Assembly: GCA_910589315.1 (NCBI GenBank)
Contig: CAJUTB010000044.1
Coordinates: 1-17,815 of the forward strand
Reading direction: 5' to 3'
Origin: an uncultured Oscillibacter sp.
Lineage (GTDB): Bacteria > Bacillota > Clostridia > Oscillospirales > Oscillospiraceae
DNA length: 17,815 bases
The position numbers were made by a program, and so were the translations under genes. This document shows positions 11,123 to 17,815 of this stretch, in pieces (the first letter of the stretch is position 1; each line of letters begins with the position of its first letter). The notes beneath the pieces were generated by a model. It ran no database searches, was not told the DNA's origin, and worked only from the letters and a program-made list of their open reading frames with translations.

Positions 11123-11920
11123 ATGCCGAAGCGGAGCGAGAAACGCGACACCGCCAAGGCTGAATACGTCGAGCGCCGGAGCCGTGGCGAGAAGGTCAAC
11201 CTGCGGGAATTTGCCGATGCACTGGGCGTCAACTATAAGACCTTGCGGGACTGGAAGCGTATGGACGAGTGGGACGAAGCTGTGCCGCCGCCGCCGAAAA
11301 GGAAGCGGGGCGGGCAGCCTGGGAACACGAACAGCAAAGGAAAGAAAAATGCGGCGGGGTCCCATCCGGGAGCACCGCCGCACAATAAGAACGCCGAGAA
11401 GGACGGGGCATACAGCACCGTCTTTTTTGATGGCCTAACCGACGAGGAAAAAGCGATGATCGAGCAGACGCCGCTAAAGAGCAAGGCCGCGCTGGAGCAT
11501 GAAATGAAAATCCTGAAATTCCGGGAGAACAAAATCCTGTTAAAGATCAAGGAGTATGAGGAAGCGGCAGAGGATGCCCTATATGTAAGCAGCGTTTTAG
11601 ATATGCGGGAGCCGAGGGGCGGCAAGGACGGTGTGAAGCAGACCATGGGTATGTACACGAAGGACAGCGCCTTTAACCGTGTGATGAAGCTCCAGGAAGC
11701 TCTCTATAAAATCCAGGGCCGCATTGCCAAGATCGCGGACAGCCTACGAATGATGGAGGAATTTGACATCAAGATTGGGCTGGAGAAGGAGCGGCTTGAA
11801 ATTCTGCGGATGCGGGCTACGGGCATTGTCGAGACACCAGACGGCGAGGACGGGCCGGACGACCTGGGCGACGTTGAAATTGAGGACGAGCAACCAGAAG
11901 AAAGTGGGGAAAAGCCTTGA
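11123..11920 (+). CDS. Phage terminase small subunit, PBSX/XtmA-like, 265 aa
   Basis: Residues about 5-50 carry a helix-turn-helix of the terminase small-subunit type (NLREFADALGVNYKTLRDWK). A Gly/Asn/Lys-rich linker follows, with the repeated phrases GGQPGNTNSKG and GAPPHNKNAEKDGAY (about 62-95) that are characteristic of PBSX-like small terminases. The rest is a long helical region (TPLKSKAALEHEMKILKF, NRVMKLQEALYKIQGRIAKI) and an acidic tail. The small subunit recognises pac or cos DNA and positions the large subunit. It is the first gene after the late promoter. Its TGA overlaps the TTG start of the next gene. A second, unrelated small-subunit-like gene follows, so the division of roles is unclear. 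Confidence 0.85.
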   Translation: MPKRSEKRDTAKAEYVERRSRGEKVNLREFADALGVNYKTLRDWKRMDEWDEAVPPPPKRKRGGQPGNTNSKGKKNAAGSHPGAPPHNKNAEKDGAYSTVFFDGLTDEEKAMIEQTPLKSKAALEHEMKILKFRENKILLKIKEYEEAAEDALYVSSVLDMREPRGGKDGVKQTMGMYTKDSAFNRVMKLQEALYKIQGRIAKIADSLRMMEEFDIKIGLEKERLEILRMRATGIVETPDGEDGPDDLGDVEIEDEQPEESGEKP

Positions 11921-12423
11921 AACTTTGCACGGATAAAGTAGTGGCGGACTGGCTGGCACTGACGCCGCGCCGTGTGCGGCAGCTCCGGGACGAGGGCGTG
12001 CTGATTGAGAAATCGCCGGGGCTTTATGATCTCCGGGTGTCGGTGATACGATACATCGACTATACACGCAAGGGCAAGCGGGCGGACTTGCAGGACGAGC
12101 GGGCGCTGCTTGCGAAAGCGAAGCGCGAGACGGCGGAAATGGATAACGCGCTGCGGCGCGGTGAACTGCACAAAACGGAGGAGCTGGAGGGCGGAATCAA
12201 AACCATACTTCTGAACTTCCGTAGCCGCATGATGGTCATGCCAGCGAAAGAAGCGCCAAAACTGGCACAGCTTGGGGGCGACCAGGGGAAAATCTTTGAC
12301 GAGCTGGACCGCGCTGTATGTGAATTGCTGGAGCAGCTGAAAGGACTTGACCTGACACTCATACTGTCCGGCGGAGAGGGCGAGGACGGGGAAGCAAATG
12401 AAGAAGCCGAAGAATCCGTGTAA
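11917..12423 (+). CDS. Nu1-like DNA-packaging protein (second terminase small subunit candidate), 168 aa
   Basis: TTG 11917 overlaps the previous stop (TTGA), and a purine-rich GGGGAAAAG lies just before it. The N-terminus is a winged-helix/MerR-like domain (VVADWLALTPRRVRQLRDEGVL, with Tyr-rich wing YIDYTRKGK) like that of lambda gpNu1. A helical dimerisation-type region follows (LAKAKRETAEMDNALRRGEL...LLNFRSRMMVM), with a Glu/Gly-rich tail. Lambda gpNu1 binds cosB and pairs with gpA, and the large terminase here is of the GpA type. This gene therefore fits the large subunit better than the preceding PBSX-like one. About 168 aa agrees with the Nu1 family size. Confidence 0.75.
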   Translation: MKLCTDKVVADWLALTPRRVRQLRDEGVLIEKSPGLYDLRVSVIRYIDYTRKGKRADLQDERALLAKAKRETAEMDNALRRGELHKTEELEGGIKTILLNFRSRMMVMPAKEAPKLAQLGGDQGKIFDELDRAVCELLEQLKGLDLTLILSGGEGEDGEANEEAEESV

Positions 12424-12598
12424 AGGATGTATATGGGGGTCAAGAATCAGCGAGGGGCTGATCTTCTGCCCATTTCACCGTTGCGTGAAGGGGAGGATAG
12501 AAACCGGAAAGGACAGAAAGCGGAATGAACAGCATGGAGGAGGACCTGCTAAAACTGGAAATGGAGCAGACACTAAAACAGGCGGAGGAAGCTCTTAG
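12398..12598 (+). CDS. Small Cys-rich phage protein, 66 aa
   Basis: ATG 12398 overlaps the end of the Nu1-like gene, and its end overlaps the start of the large terminase by 74 bases. The N-terminal half has C8-x2-C11, then C24-x4-C29, with Trp/Phe/Pro between (KGCIWGSR, FCPFHRC), suggesting a small metal-bound knuckle. The second half, which shares DNA with the terminase start, is Gly/Lys-rich and probably disordered. The ribosome site is weak (GGGGAA). The Cys pattern supports a real gene. Function unknown. Confidence 0.6.
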   Translation: MKKPKNPCKGCIWGSRISEGLIFCPFHRCVKGRIETGKDRKRNEQHGGGPAKTGNGADTKTGGGSS

Positions 12599-14471
12599 AG
12601 AGATACGCAGGGATACCGAGCCGGAGAAAAAGGCACGGGCAGTTGAACTTGCGCCGCAGACCGCAGAACTGTTTGCCCGGTGCCTGTCTGTTTTGAAGCC
12701 GCCGCCGGAGCTGACGCTTTCCCAGTGGGCGGATATGTACCGGATGTTACCGGCGGAAAGCAGCGCCTCTCCTGGGCGCTGGCACACGGACAACGCGCCG
12801 TACCAGCGGGAGATCATGGACGCAATGGGCGACCCTCATGTGCGCAAGGTGGTCCTTATGACTGCCGCACAGATCGGGAAAACGGCCATGCTTATCAATG
12901 TGCTGGGCTACTATATGCACTACTACCCAGCACCCATTATGGTGATCGAGCCGACGCTGGAAATGGGGCAGTCGTTTTCCAAAGATAACCTTGCTCCAAC
13001 GATACGGGATACGCCGGTGCTACGGGTGCTGGTGGACACAAAAAGCCGGTACAGCGGAAACACCATTTTGAAGAAGAACTTCCCAGGCGGCCACGTTACC
13101 ATTGTCGGGGCGAACAGCGCGGCGGGACTTGCCATGCGGCCTATCAAGGTTCTGCTGGCGGACGAGGTAGACCGATACCCTCCCAGTGCCGGAACGGAGG
13201 GCGACCCGCTTATGCTGGCGCAGAAGCGGCAGACGACCTTTTGGGATAAAAAGACTATCATCGTCTCCACACCCACCATCAAAGGGCACAGCCGGATTGA
13301 AACGGAGTTTTTGAAAAGCACACAGGAGGAGTGGACGGTCCCCTGCCCTGGGTGCGGACACTACCAGCCGCTTGTGTGGCGGGGTATCAAGTACGACAAA
13401 GAGGACCTTAGTAAACCAATCGTGTATGAATGCGAGCGGTGCGGAGAAGTGTTTGGGGAATACGAGTGGAAGCAACAGGGCCAGAAGGGCCGGTTCCGTG
13501 CGGAAAATCCGGGGGCGGAAGCGCGGGGCTTCCACCTGAACACACTTTCCTCCAGCTTTTGCGGCTGGAAAGAAGTGGTGGAGAAGTTTGTGCTGGCCGA
13601 CGAGCAGCGCAAGCAAGGCGACCTGGAGAAGCTGAAAGCCTGGACGAATACCGAGCTTGGGGAAAGCTGGGAAGAGCCAGGAACCCGGATTGACGGGACG
13701 GAGCTTTTCAACCGCCGGGAGATTTACGACGCGGAAGTGCCGGAGGGCGTGATCGTGCTGACCGCCGGTGTGGACGTGCAAAAGGACCGCTTCGAGGTAG
13801 AAGTGGTGGGCTGGGGCGTTGGCAAGGAAAGCTGGGGCGTCCGATACACCAAAATTTGGGGCGACGTGCTGAAAGAACAGGCGTGGGAGGACCTGGACCG
13901 TTTTCTCCTCTCCCCGTTCTACAAGAAGGACGGGACGGCACTGACCATCACCTGCACCTGTATAGACAGCGGCTACCAGTCCAATACCGTGTGCTCCTTC
14001 GCCAAGGAGCGGACATACCGGCGGGTATTTGCCGTCAAGGGCAAGGGCGGCATGGGCGTCCCCTACATACCGAAAGAAACGAGGAGCAACCGGGAGGGTG
14101 CTCCTCTCTTTACGCTGGGCGTGGACGCCGGAAAGACGCTCCTGTTTCAACGGTTGAAGGTGCCGGAGCCGGGGCCGAACTACTGCCATTTCCCCATGAA
14201 CGAGGAGGCAGGATACAACGAGGACTACTTTACCGGGCTGACCGCCGAGCAGATGGTGAACCACTGGCGGCGCGGCGTACTGGTGAGCGCATGGGTGCCA
14301 CGGGAAGGGAACGAGTTTAAGCGGAACGAGCCGCTGGACCTTCGGGACTACGCGCAGGCGGCAATGGAAATCCTGGGGCCGGACATTCTGAAAGCGCCTG
14401 TACCGGGCGAGGAAGTGGAGCGGCAGAAGCGCAGAGCTACCCGGCGGCGGGGCAGATTCAGCGGGATATAG
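12525..14471 (+). CDS. Terminase large subunit, lambda GpA family, 648 aa
   Basis: This is the packaging motor and nuclease. The ATPase domain has a Walker A variant AAQIGKT (114-120), Walker B KVLLADEVD (208-216, catalytic pair D213-E214) and the coupling motif VSTP at 247-250. A zinc-binding insert with C274, C277, C303 and C306 (CPGC...CERC) is typical of GpA proteins. The C-terminal nuclease carries acidic residues in GVDVQ (D417), CIDSGY (D481) and LDLRDYA (D605/D608). The length matches the family (about 640 aa). I prefer ATG 12525; ATG 12534 is possible. A GpA large subunit implies cos-type packaging by analogy with lambda. It is followed after 15 bases by the joining protein. Confidence 0.95.
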   Translation: MNSMEEDLLKLEMEQTLKQAEEALREIRRDTEPEKKARAVELAPQTAELFARCLSVLKPPPELTLSQWADMYRMLPAESSASPGRWHTDNAPYQREIMDAMGDPHVRKVVLMTAAQIGKTAMLINVLGYYMHYYPAPIMVIEPTLEMGQSFSKDNLAPTIRDTPVLRVLVDTKSRYSGNTILKKNFPGGHVTIVGANSAAGLAMRPIKVLLADEVDRYPPSAGTEGDPLMLAQKRQTTFWDKKTIIVSTPTIKGHSRIETEFLKSTQEEWTVPCPGCGHYQPLVWRGIKYDKEDLSKPIVYECERCGEVFGEYEWKQQGQKGRFRAENPGAEARGFHLNTLSSSFCGWKEVVEKFVLADEQRKQGDLEKLKAWTNTELGESWEEPGTRIDGTELFNRREIYDAEVPEGVIVLTAGVDVQKDRFEVEVVGWGVGKESWGVRYTKIWGDVLKEQAWEDLDRFLLSPFYKKDGTALTITCTCIDSGYQSNTVCSFAKERTYRRVFAVKGKGGMGVPYIPKETRSNREGAPLFTLGVDAGKTLLFQRLKVPEPGPNYCHFPMNEEAGYNEDYFTGLTAEQMVNHWRRGVLVSAWVPREGNEFKRNEPLDLRDYAQAAMEILGPDILKAPVPGEEVERQKRRATRRRGRFSGI

Positions 14472-14486
14472 CAAGGAGGACCACCA

Positions 14487-14723
14487 ATGGCGATTTTCAG
14501 CAAAAAGCTATGCGAGCAAAAACTGAATACCTGGCTGGCGGCGGAGGAGGCCATTGCCACCGGCCAGAGCTACCAGATGGGGACCCGTATGCTGACCCGC
14601 GCCAACCTGAAACAAGTGCGGGAGGAAATGGAATACTGGGCCGGGAAACTGGCCGAGGCGGAAGCGGCGGAGCAGCGGGGCGGCAGGAACCGTATCTTCC
14701 AGTTTGTCCCACAGGATACATAA
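14487..14723 (+). CDS. gpW/DUF6148-like head-tail joining protein, 78 aa
   Basis: AAGGAGG lies just upstream of ATG 14487. The protein has the pattern of this small family: helix 1 (KLCEQKLNTWLAAEEAIATGQ), a short beta hairpin (SYQMGTRMLTRA) and helix 2 (LKQVREEMEYWAGKLAEAEA), with a short tail. Its place between large terminase and portal is that of lambda gpW. In lambda, gpW is added to the filled head before the tail joins. Its TAA comes 13 bases before the portal GTG. Confidence 0.8.
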   Translation: MAIFSKKLCEQKLNTWLAAEEAIATGQSYQMGTRMLTRANLKQVREEMEYWAGKLAEAEAAEQRGGRNRIFQFVPQDT

Positions 14724-14736
14724 GGGGGGCGGAGAC

Positions 14737-16389
14737 GTGTACAAGGAACAAGCGACCGGGCTTATCTTGCCGGATGGCGTAAAGAGCAGCAGAGCGATAC
14801 GGCAGGCGGCGGCGGCGCGGGCGGCGATCTCCGTTATCAACAGCGGGTATTCCCACTACGGTGCAAGCCGCGACAAAGCCAATATGCGGGGCTGGAACTC
14901 TTACAGCGGGAGTGCCAAGGAGGACATTGAGGATAACCTGGACCTCCTGCGGCAGAGGAGCCGGGACGCATATATGGGCATCCCGTCGGCCACCGCCGCG
15001 TTAAAGACGTTACGAACAAACGTGATTGCCGGGGGCCTCATGCCCTCCCCGCAGATTGACGGGGACTACCTCAAAATGACGAGCGGGCAGGTGGAGGAGC
15101 TGCAAGCGCAAATCCTCCGGGAGTTCTCCCTGTGGGCGGATTCCACCGCCTGCGACGCCGACCGGGTGGACGACTTCTACGGTCTACAGCAGCTTGCCTT
15201 TTTAAGCTCCATGATGAACGGGGACGCTTTCGCTACCCTGACTTTGAAAACGAGGCCGCAACAGCCCTATGACCTCCGGGTGCGGCTGATCGAGGCGGAC
15301 CGGGTGTGTTCTCCAAACTATAGAGATCGGCTGACGCCGGGGAAAGTGCTGGGCCGGGACGTGGAGAGCATCGTGCAGGGCGTGGAGACAGACGGGGACG
15401 GAGAGGTAATCGCCTACTGGATTGCCAACAGGCACCCGCGTTCCTACACCACGCTAAAGGCCCAGGACTGGAAACGGGTCGAGGCTTACGGGAAGAAAAC
15501 CGGAATGAGGCAGGTCCTCCACATCATGCAGAGGGAGCGGGCTGGACAGCGGCGTGGCGTACCCGTTCTGGCTCCGGTGCTGGAGACGCTGAAACAGCTG
15601 GAGCGGTACGCCGACGCGGAGACGACGGCGGCCCTGCTGGGCGCGATCTTCACCGTGTTTGTGAAAAAGGGCAGCATCACCGACGAAGGGCCGTTTGGTC
15701 AGATGATGCGGGACGAGCTGTTAAAGCGCATGACCGGCGGCGGGGAGCGGGACCCTAACGACTTGGAGCTGGGCGCGGGCCTCATTATGGACCTGGAAAT
15801 GGGCGAGAGTGTGGACACGGTGGAGACACAGCACCCGCACTCCGGCTATGACACGTTTATGATGGCCCGGATGAAGCAAGTGAGTGCCGCTATGGAAATC
15901 CCCGTGAATGTGCTGTACAAGCACTTCGATGTCAATTTCTCCTGCGCCCGTGGCGCTCTCAATGAGTTTTGGCGGAGCTGCGGCATGATGCGGGACAACT
16001 TTGCGGAGGACTTTTGCCAGCCGGTCTATGAAATGTGGTTCACGGAGGCTGTGGCGCGGGGGAGAATCGACGCGCCGGGATTTTTCGACGACCCGGCCAC
16101 CCGCAAGGCGTATATGGATTGCAAATGGAACGGACCGGCGCGAACGGCCATGAATCCGTCCCAGGAGGTCGAGGCGGCGGTGAAACGGGTGGAAAATGGG
16201 TTCTCCACGGCAGCGGAGGAGACGGCCCAGCTCACCGGCGGAGACTACAACCGGAATATCCGGCAGCGGCTTGTAGAGGCCGAGCGCAAGCGGAAAGTCA
16301 CAGAGGCGGGTACACCGCCACAGCTCCAGGGACAGCAGGAGCCGCCGGGAGGCGGGAAGCAGCAAGAGGAGGGAAAACAAAATGCCTAA
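14737..16389 (+). CDS. Portal protein, lambda gpB family, 550 aa
   Basis: I place the start at GTG 14737, which follows AAGGGGGGCGGAG (14722-14734). An in-frame TTG at 14704 lies inside the previous gene and lacks a site. Hallmarks of lambda-type portals are visible. The N-terminal RAAISVINSGYSHYGASRDK and MRGWNSYSGSAKEDIEDNLDLLRQRSRD come first. Then come AALKTLRTNVIAGGLMPSP, an IEADRV segment near 190, and the conserved core NVLYKHFDVNFSCARGALNEFWR. The C-terminal tail is Gln/Gly/Lys-rich. Twelve copies would form the portal vertex through which DNA enters. Its stop overlaps the protease start by eight bases. Confidence 0.95.
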   Translation: MYKEQATGLILPDGVKSSRAIRQAAAARAAISVINSGYSHYGASRDKANMRGWNSYSGSAKEDIEDNLDLLRQRSRDAYMGIPSATAALKTLRTNVIAGGLMPSPQIDGDYLKMTSGQVEELQAQILREFSLWADSTACDADRVDDFYGLQQLAFLSSMMNGDAFATLTLKTRPQQPYDLRVRLIEADRVCSPNYRDRLTPGKVLGRDVESIVQGVETDGDGEVIAYWIANRHPRSYTTLKAQDWKRVEAYGKKTGMRQVLHIMQRERAGQRRGVPVLAPVLETLKQLERYADAETTAALLGAIFTVFVKKGSITDEGPFGQMMRDELLKRMTGGGERDPNDLELGAGLIMDLEMGESVDTVETQHPHSGYDTFMMARMKQVSAAMEIPVNVLYKHFDVNFSCARGALNEFWRSCGMMRDNFAEDFCQPVYEMWFTEAVARGRIDAPGFFDDPATRKAYMDCKWNGPARTAMNPSQEVEAAVKRVENGFSTAAEETAQLTGGDYNRNIRQRLVEAERKRKVTEAGTPPQLQGQQEPPGGGKQQEEGKQNA

Positions 16390-17518
16390 GAAATTCTGGC
16401 AATTCAGAAATCAGGCGGATGGGAGCGGGGAACTGTTGCTGTACGGAAGCATTGCGGGGGAAAAGAGCTGGTACAGCGACGATGTGACGCCCAAGCAGTT
16501 TGCCGAGGACCTGGCCGCACTGGGGACGGTCAGTAACATCACCGTTCGTATCAACAGCGGCGGCGGGGATGTGTTCGCTGCGCAGACCATCGGAAATTTG
16601 CTGGAGCAGCACCCGGCGACGGTGACAGCGCGGATTGACGGTGTGTGTGCAAGCGCGGCGACAGTTGTTACCAGTCATTGCAACAAGGTTATTGCGGCCA
16701 ATGACAGTACCTACATGGTGCATCCGGTAAGTATGTACTGCGGGTACGCCAACGAAACAGACCTGCAAAAATACCTGGAGGCACTGGCGACCATCAAGGA
16801 AAACATCATCAGCCTTTACGCCAAAAAGACCGGGCGGACTAAGGATGAAGTGACCGCCTGGATGGATGCAGAAAGCTGGTGGACCGGACCGCAGGCCAAG
16901 GAAAACGGCTTTGTGGACGAGCTGACCGACGAAGAGGACGGCGCTACCTATGAAAATAGGGGCGGCGTTCTTTTTGTAAACAGCGTCAGCATGGGGGCGG
17001 AGTTCGACAAGGCCCCGGAGTTTGTGCGAAACCGCGTGCAGCGGGTCGTAAATATTACACCGCCTGCGCAGGCGCAGGACAATCAACCGGCGGGACAGCC
17101 GGAAAAACAACAGGAGGTACAGGACATGGACATCAAGACCGTGGACGACCTGCGGAAAGCCTATCCCGCACTGGTTGACCAAATCGAGCAGGCAGCGGCG
17201 GAGGCCGCCACCAACGCCGAGCGGGAGCGCATCAAGGGCATTGAGGATGTGGCCCTTCCGGGCAGCGAGGAGCTGACGGCAGAGGCCAAGTTCACCAAGC
17301 CCTTGAGCGTGAGCGATTTTGCCGTGGCGCTGGTGAAGGGGGCCAAGACCAAGGGCGCGGCCTTCTTGGACGCCATGCGCGAGGATGGCGAGGAGAGCGG
17401 GGCCGGTGACGTGGGCAACACGCCCGCCCCGGAGGACAAAGACGCTGTGAGCGCCGCCAAGGCCCGCGCCAAGGCGGACGCCGAGGCGTATCTGGAGAGC
17501 AAGAAAGGGAGGAAGTAA
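16382..17518 (+). CDS. ClpP-like prohead protease with C-terminal scaffold region, 378 aa
   Basis: ATG 16382 follows AGGAGGG and overlaps the portal stop. Residues 15-180 form a ClpP/SppA-type serine protease: the oxyanion stretch INSGGGDV (58-65), nucleophile S91 in GVCASAA, H114 in YMVHPVS and D162 in WMDAES. It cleaves scaffold, and perhaps portal or capsid precursor, during head maturation. Residues 180-248 are a linker with a Pro/Gln-rich stretch (PAQAQDNQPAGQPEKQQ). From Met249 a separate helical, acidic domain begins that resembles a scaffold, with its own ribosome site. The arrangement matches lambda C/Nu3. The gene is followed by the decoration protein. Confidence 0.93.
   Translation: MPKKFWQFRNQADGSGELLLYGSIAGEKSWYSDDVTPKQFAEDLAALGTVSNITVRINSGGGDVFAAQTIGNLLEQHPATVTARIDGVCASAATVVTSHCNKVIAANDSTYMVHPVSMYCGYANETDLQKYLEALATIKENIISLYAKKTGRTKDEVTAWMDAESWWTGPQAKENGFVDELTDEEDGATYENRGGVLFVNSVSMGAEFDKAPEFVRNRVQRVVNITPPAQAQDNQPAGQPEKQQEVQDMDIKTVDDLRKAYPALVDQIEQAAAEAATNAERERIKGIEDVALPGSEELTAEAKFTKPLSVSDFAVALVKGAKTKGAAFLDAMREDGEESGAGDVGNTPAPEDKDAVSAAKARAKADAEAYLESKKGRK
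17126..17518 (+). CDS. Nested scaffold protein from internal start (Nu3-like), 130 aa
   Basis: AGGAGG at 17112-17117 precedes an in-frame ATG at 17126 with eight bases between, an ideal site inside the protease gene. The product (MDIKTVDDLRKAYPALVDQ...) is Ala/Glu/Lys-rich and helical (residues 1-45), with a middle segment LSVSDFAVALVKGAKTKG and a charged coil at the end. By analogy with lambda Nu3, the free C-terminal part would act as the capsid scaffold while the long form carries the protease. Internal initiation is inferred from sequence alone. Confidence 0.6.
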   Translation: MDIKTVDDLRKAYPALVDQIEQAAAEAATNAERERIKGIEDVALPGSEELTAEAKFTKPLSVSDFAVALVKGAKTKGAAFLDAMREDGEESGAGDVGNTPAPEDKDAVSAAKARAKADAEAYLESKKGRK

Positions 17519-17521
17519 GCT

Positions 17522-17815
17522 ATGCGCGAGCTGATGAACAAGGCCGGGGAAACCGGCCAGGACAACCTGATTGCCGGGGTATCCCCCCCTACGGAGTTTA
17601 CCGGAATCAAAATTGCCGCCGGACAGGGCAAGCTCCTGCGCGGGACGGTGCTGGCGGAGAGCGACGCCGGATGTGTAATGCTGGGCACCGAGACGACCGG
17701 CAAGGCCGCCTATATCTTGGCCGACGACGTGGACGCCACGGAGGAGATCGGGACGGCTGCCTACCGCGCCGGTAACTTCAACACCAAGGCCCTGATCGTG
17801 GCGGAGGGCTACGAG
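17522..17815 (+). CDS. Head decoration protein, lambda gpD-like, 3'-partial
   Basis: ATG 17522 follows AAAGGGAGG at 17504-17512. The 98 codons visible run to the window edge. The sequence (AGETGQDNLIAGVSPP, then GQGKLLRGTVLAES, AYILADDVDATEE, AYRAGNFNTKALIVAEGYE) has the pattern of gpD-family proteins: a short N-terminal arm, then beta strands with the RGTVL and G.FN...L segments. gpD trimers clamp the expanded capsid. The position after the protease/scaffold gene and (by analogy) before the major capsid gene fits the lambda order. Confidence 0.88.
   Translation, partial: MRELMNKAGETGQDNLIAGVSPPTEFTGIKIAAGQGKLLRGTVLAESDAGCVMLGTETTGKAAYILADDVDATEEIGTAAYRAGNFNTKALIVAEGYE

Noticed and set aside
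13020..14474. A 484-aa open frame antisense to the large terminase.
   Set aside because: It is a shadow of the third-position GC bias. The sense frame carries Walker, zinc and nuclease motifs.

Overview
The window is part of a high-GC phage or phage-plasmid genome, or an integrated copy of one, from a Gram-positive host. I infer a gut Clostridia of the Oscillospiraceae type. The reasons are strong AGGAGG-type ribosome sites at almost every gene, a sigma-like phage regulator, an Arc-like repressor, and head genes of the lambda type found in clostridial prophages. No integrase, replication protein, tRNA, rRNA or CRISPR array is visible, so lifestyle and host are inferences.

Region 1 (1-4316, + strand) is a tightly packed operon with stop/start overlaps at 383, 625 and 1625. 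It encodes small unknown proteins, a ParA ATPase, a ParB protein, three further unknown proteins and a sigma-70-region-4-like regulator. The first gene contains a 7-bp tandem repeat whose copy number decides whether it is fused to the next gene. A bidirectional terminator (4523-4571) separates this operon from the convergent block that follows.

Region 2 (4621-9385, - strand) is a run of eight small or medium genes, mostly of unknown function. Six of the seven intergenic junctions carry one of two repeat families. Family A (four copies, about 67 bp) and family B (two copies, 75 bp, 74 identical) both form tandem hairpins and sit directly at gene ends. Family A also carries a recurring short open frame (MARRSRAETLQ...) that in two copies ends in an ATGA overlap with the next gene. 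This modular cassette block is the most unusual part of the window.

Region 3 (9386-9996) is a divergent control region. Four copies of ACTGTTGCGTTCC lie between a strong minus-strand promoter for region 2 and a small ribbon-helix-helix gene, which is the natural candidate to bind them.

Region 4 (9997-11122) has no convincing gene. It holds two intrinsic terminators, a 0.5-kb T-depleted low-complexity block, G-tract clusters that could mark a cos region, and a probable late promoter. That promoter has an extended -10 and two TGAGCAGA repeats in place of a -35 box, and the sigma-like protein of region 1 is its candidate activator.

Region 5 (11123-17815, + strand) is the packaging and head operon. 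In order it encodes a PBSX-like small terminase, a Nu1-like second small terminase, a small Cys-rich protein, a GpA-type large terminase, a gpW/DUF6148-like joining protein, a lambda-type portal, a ClpP-like prohead protease with an internal scaffold start, and a gpD-like decoration protein cut by the window edge.
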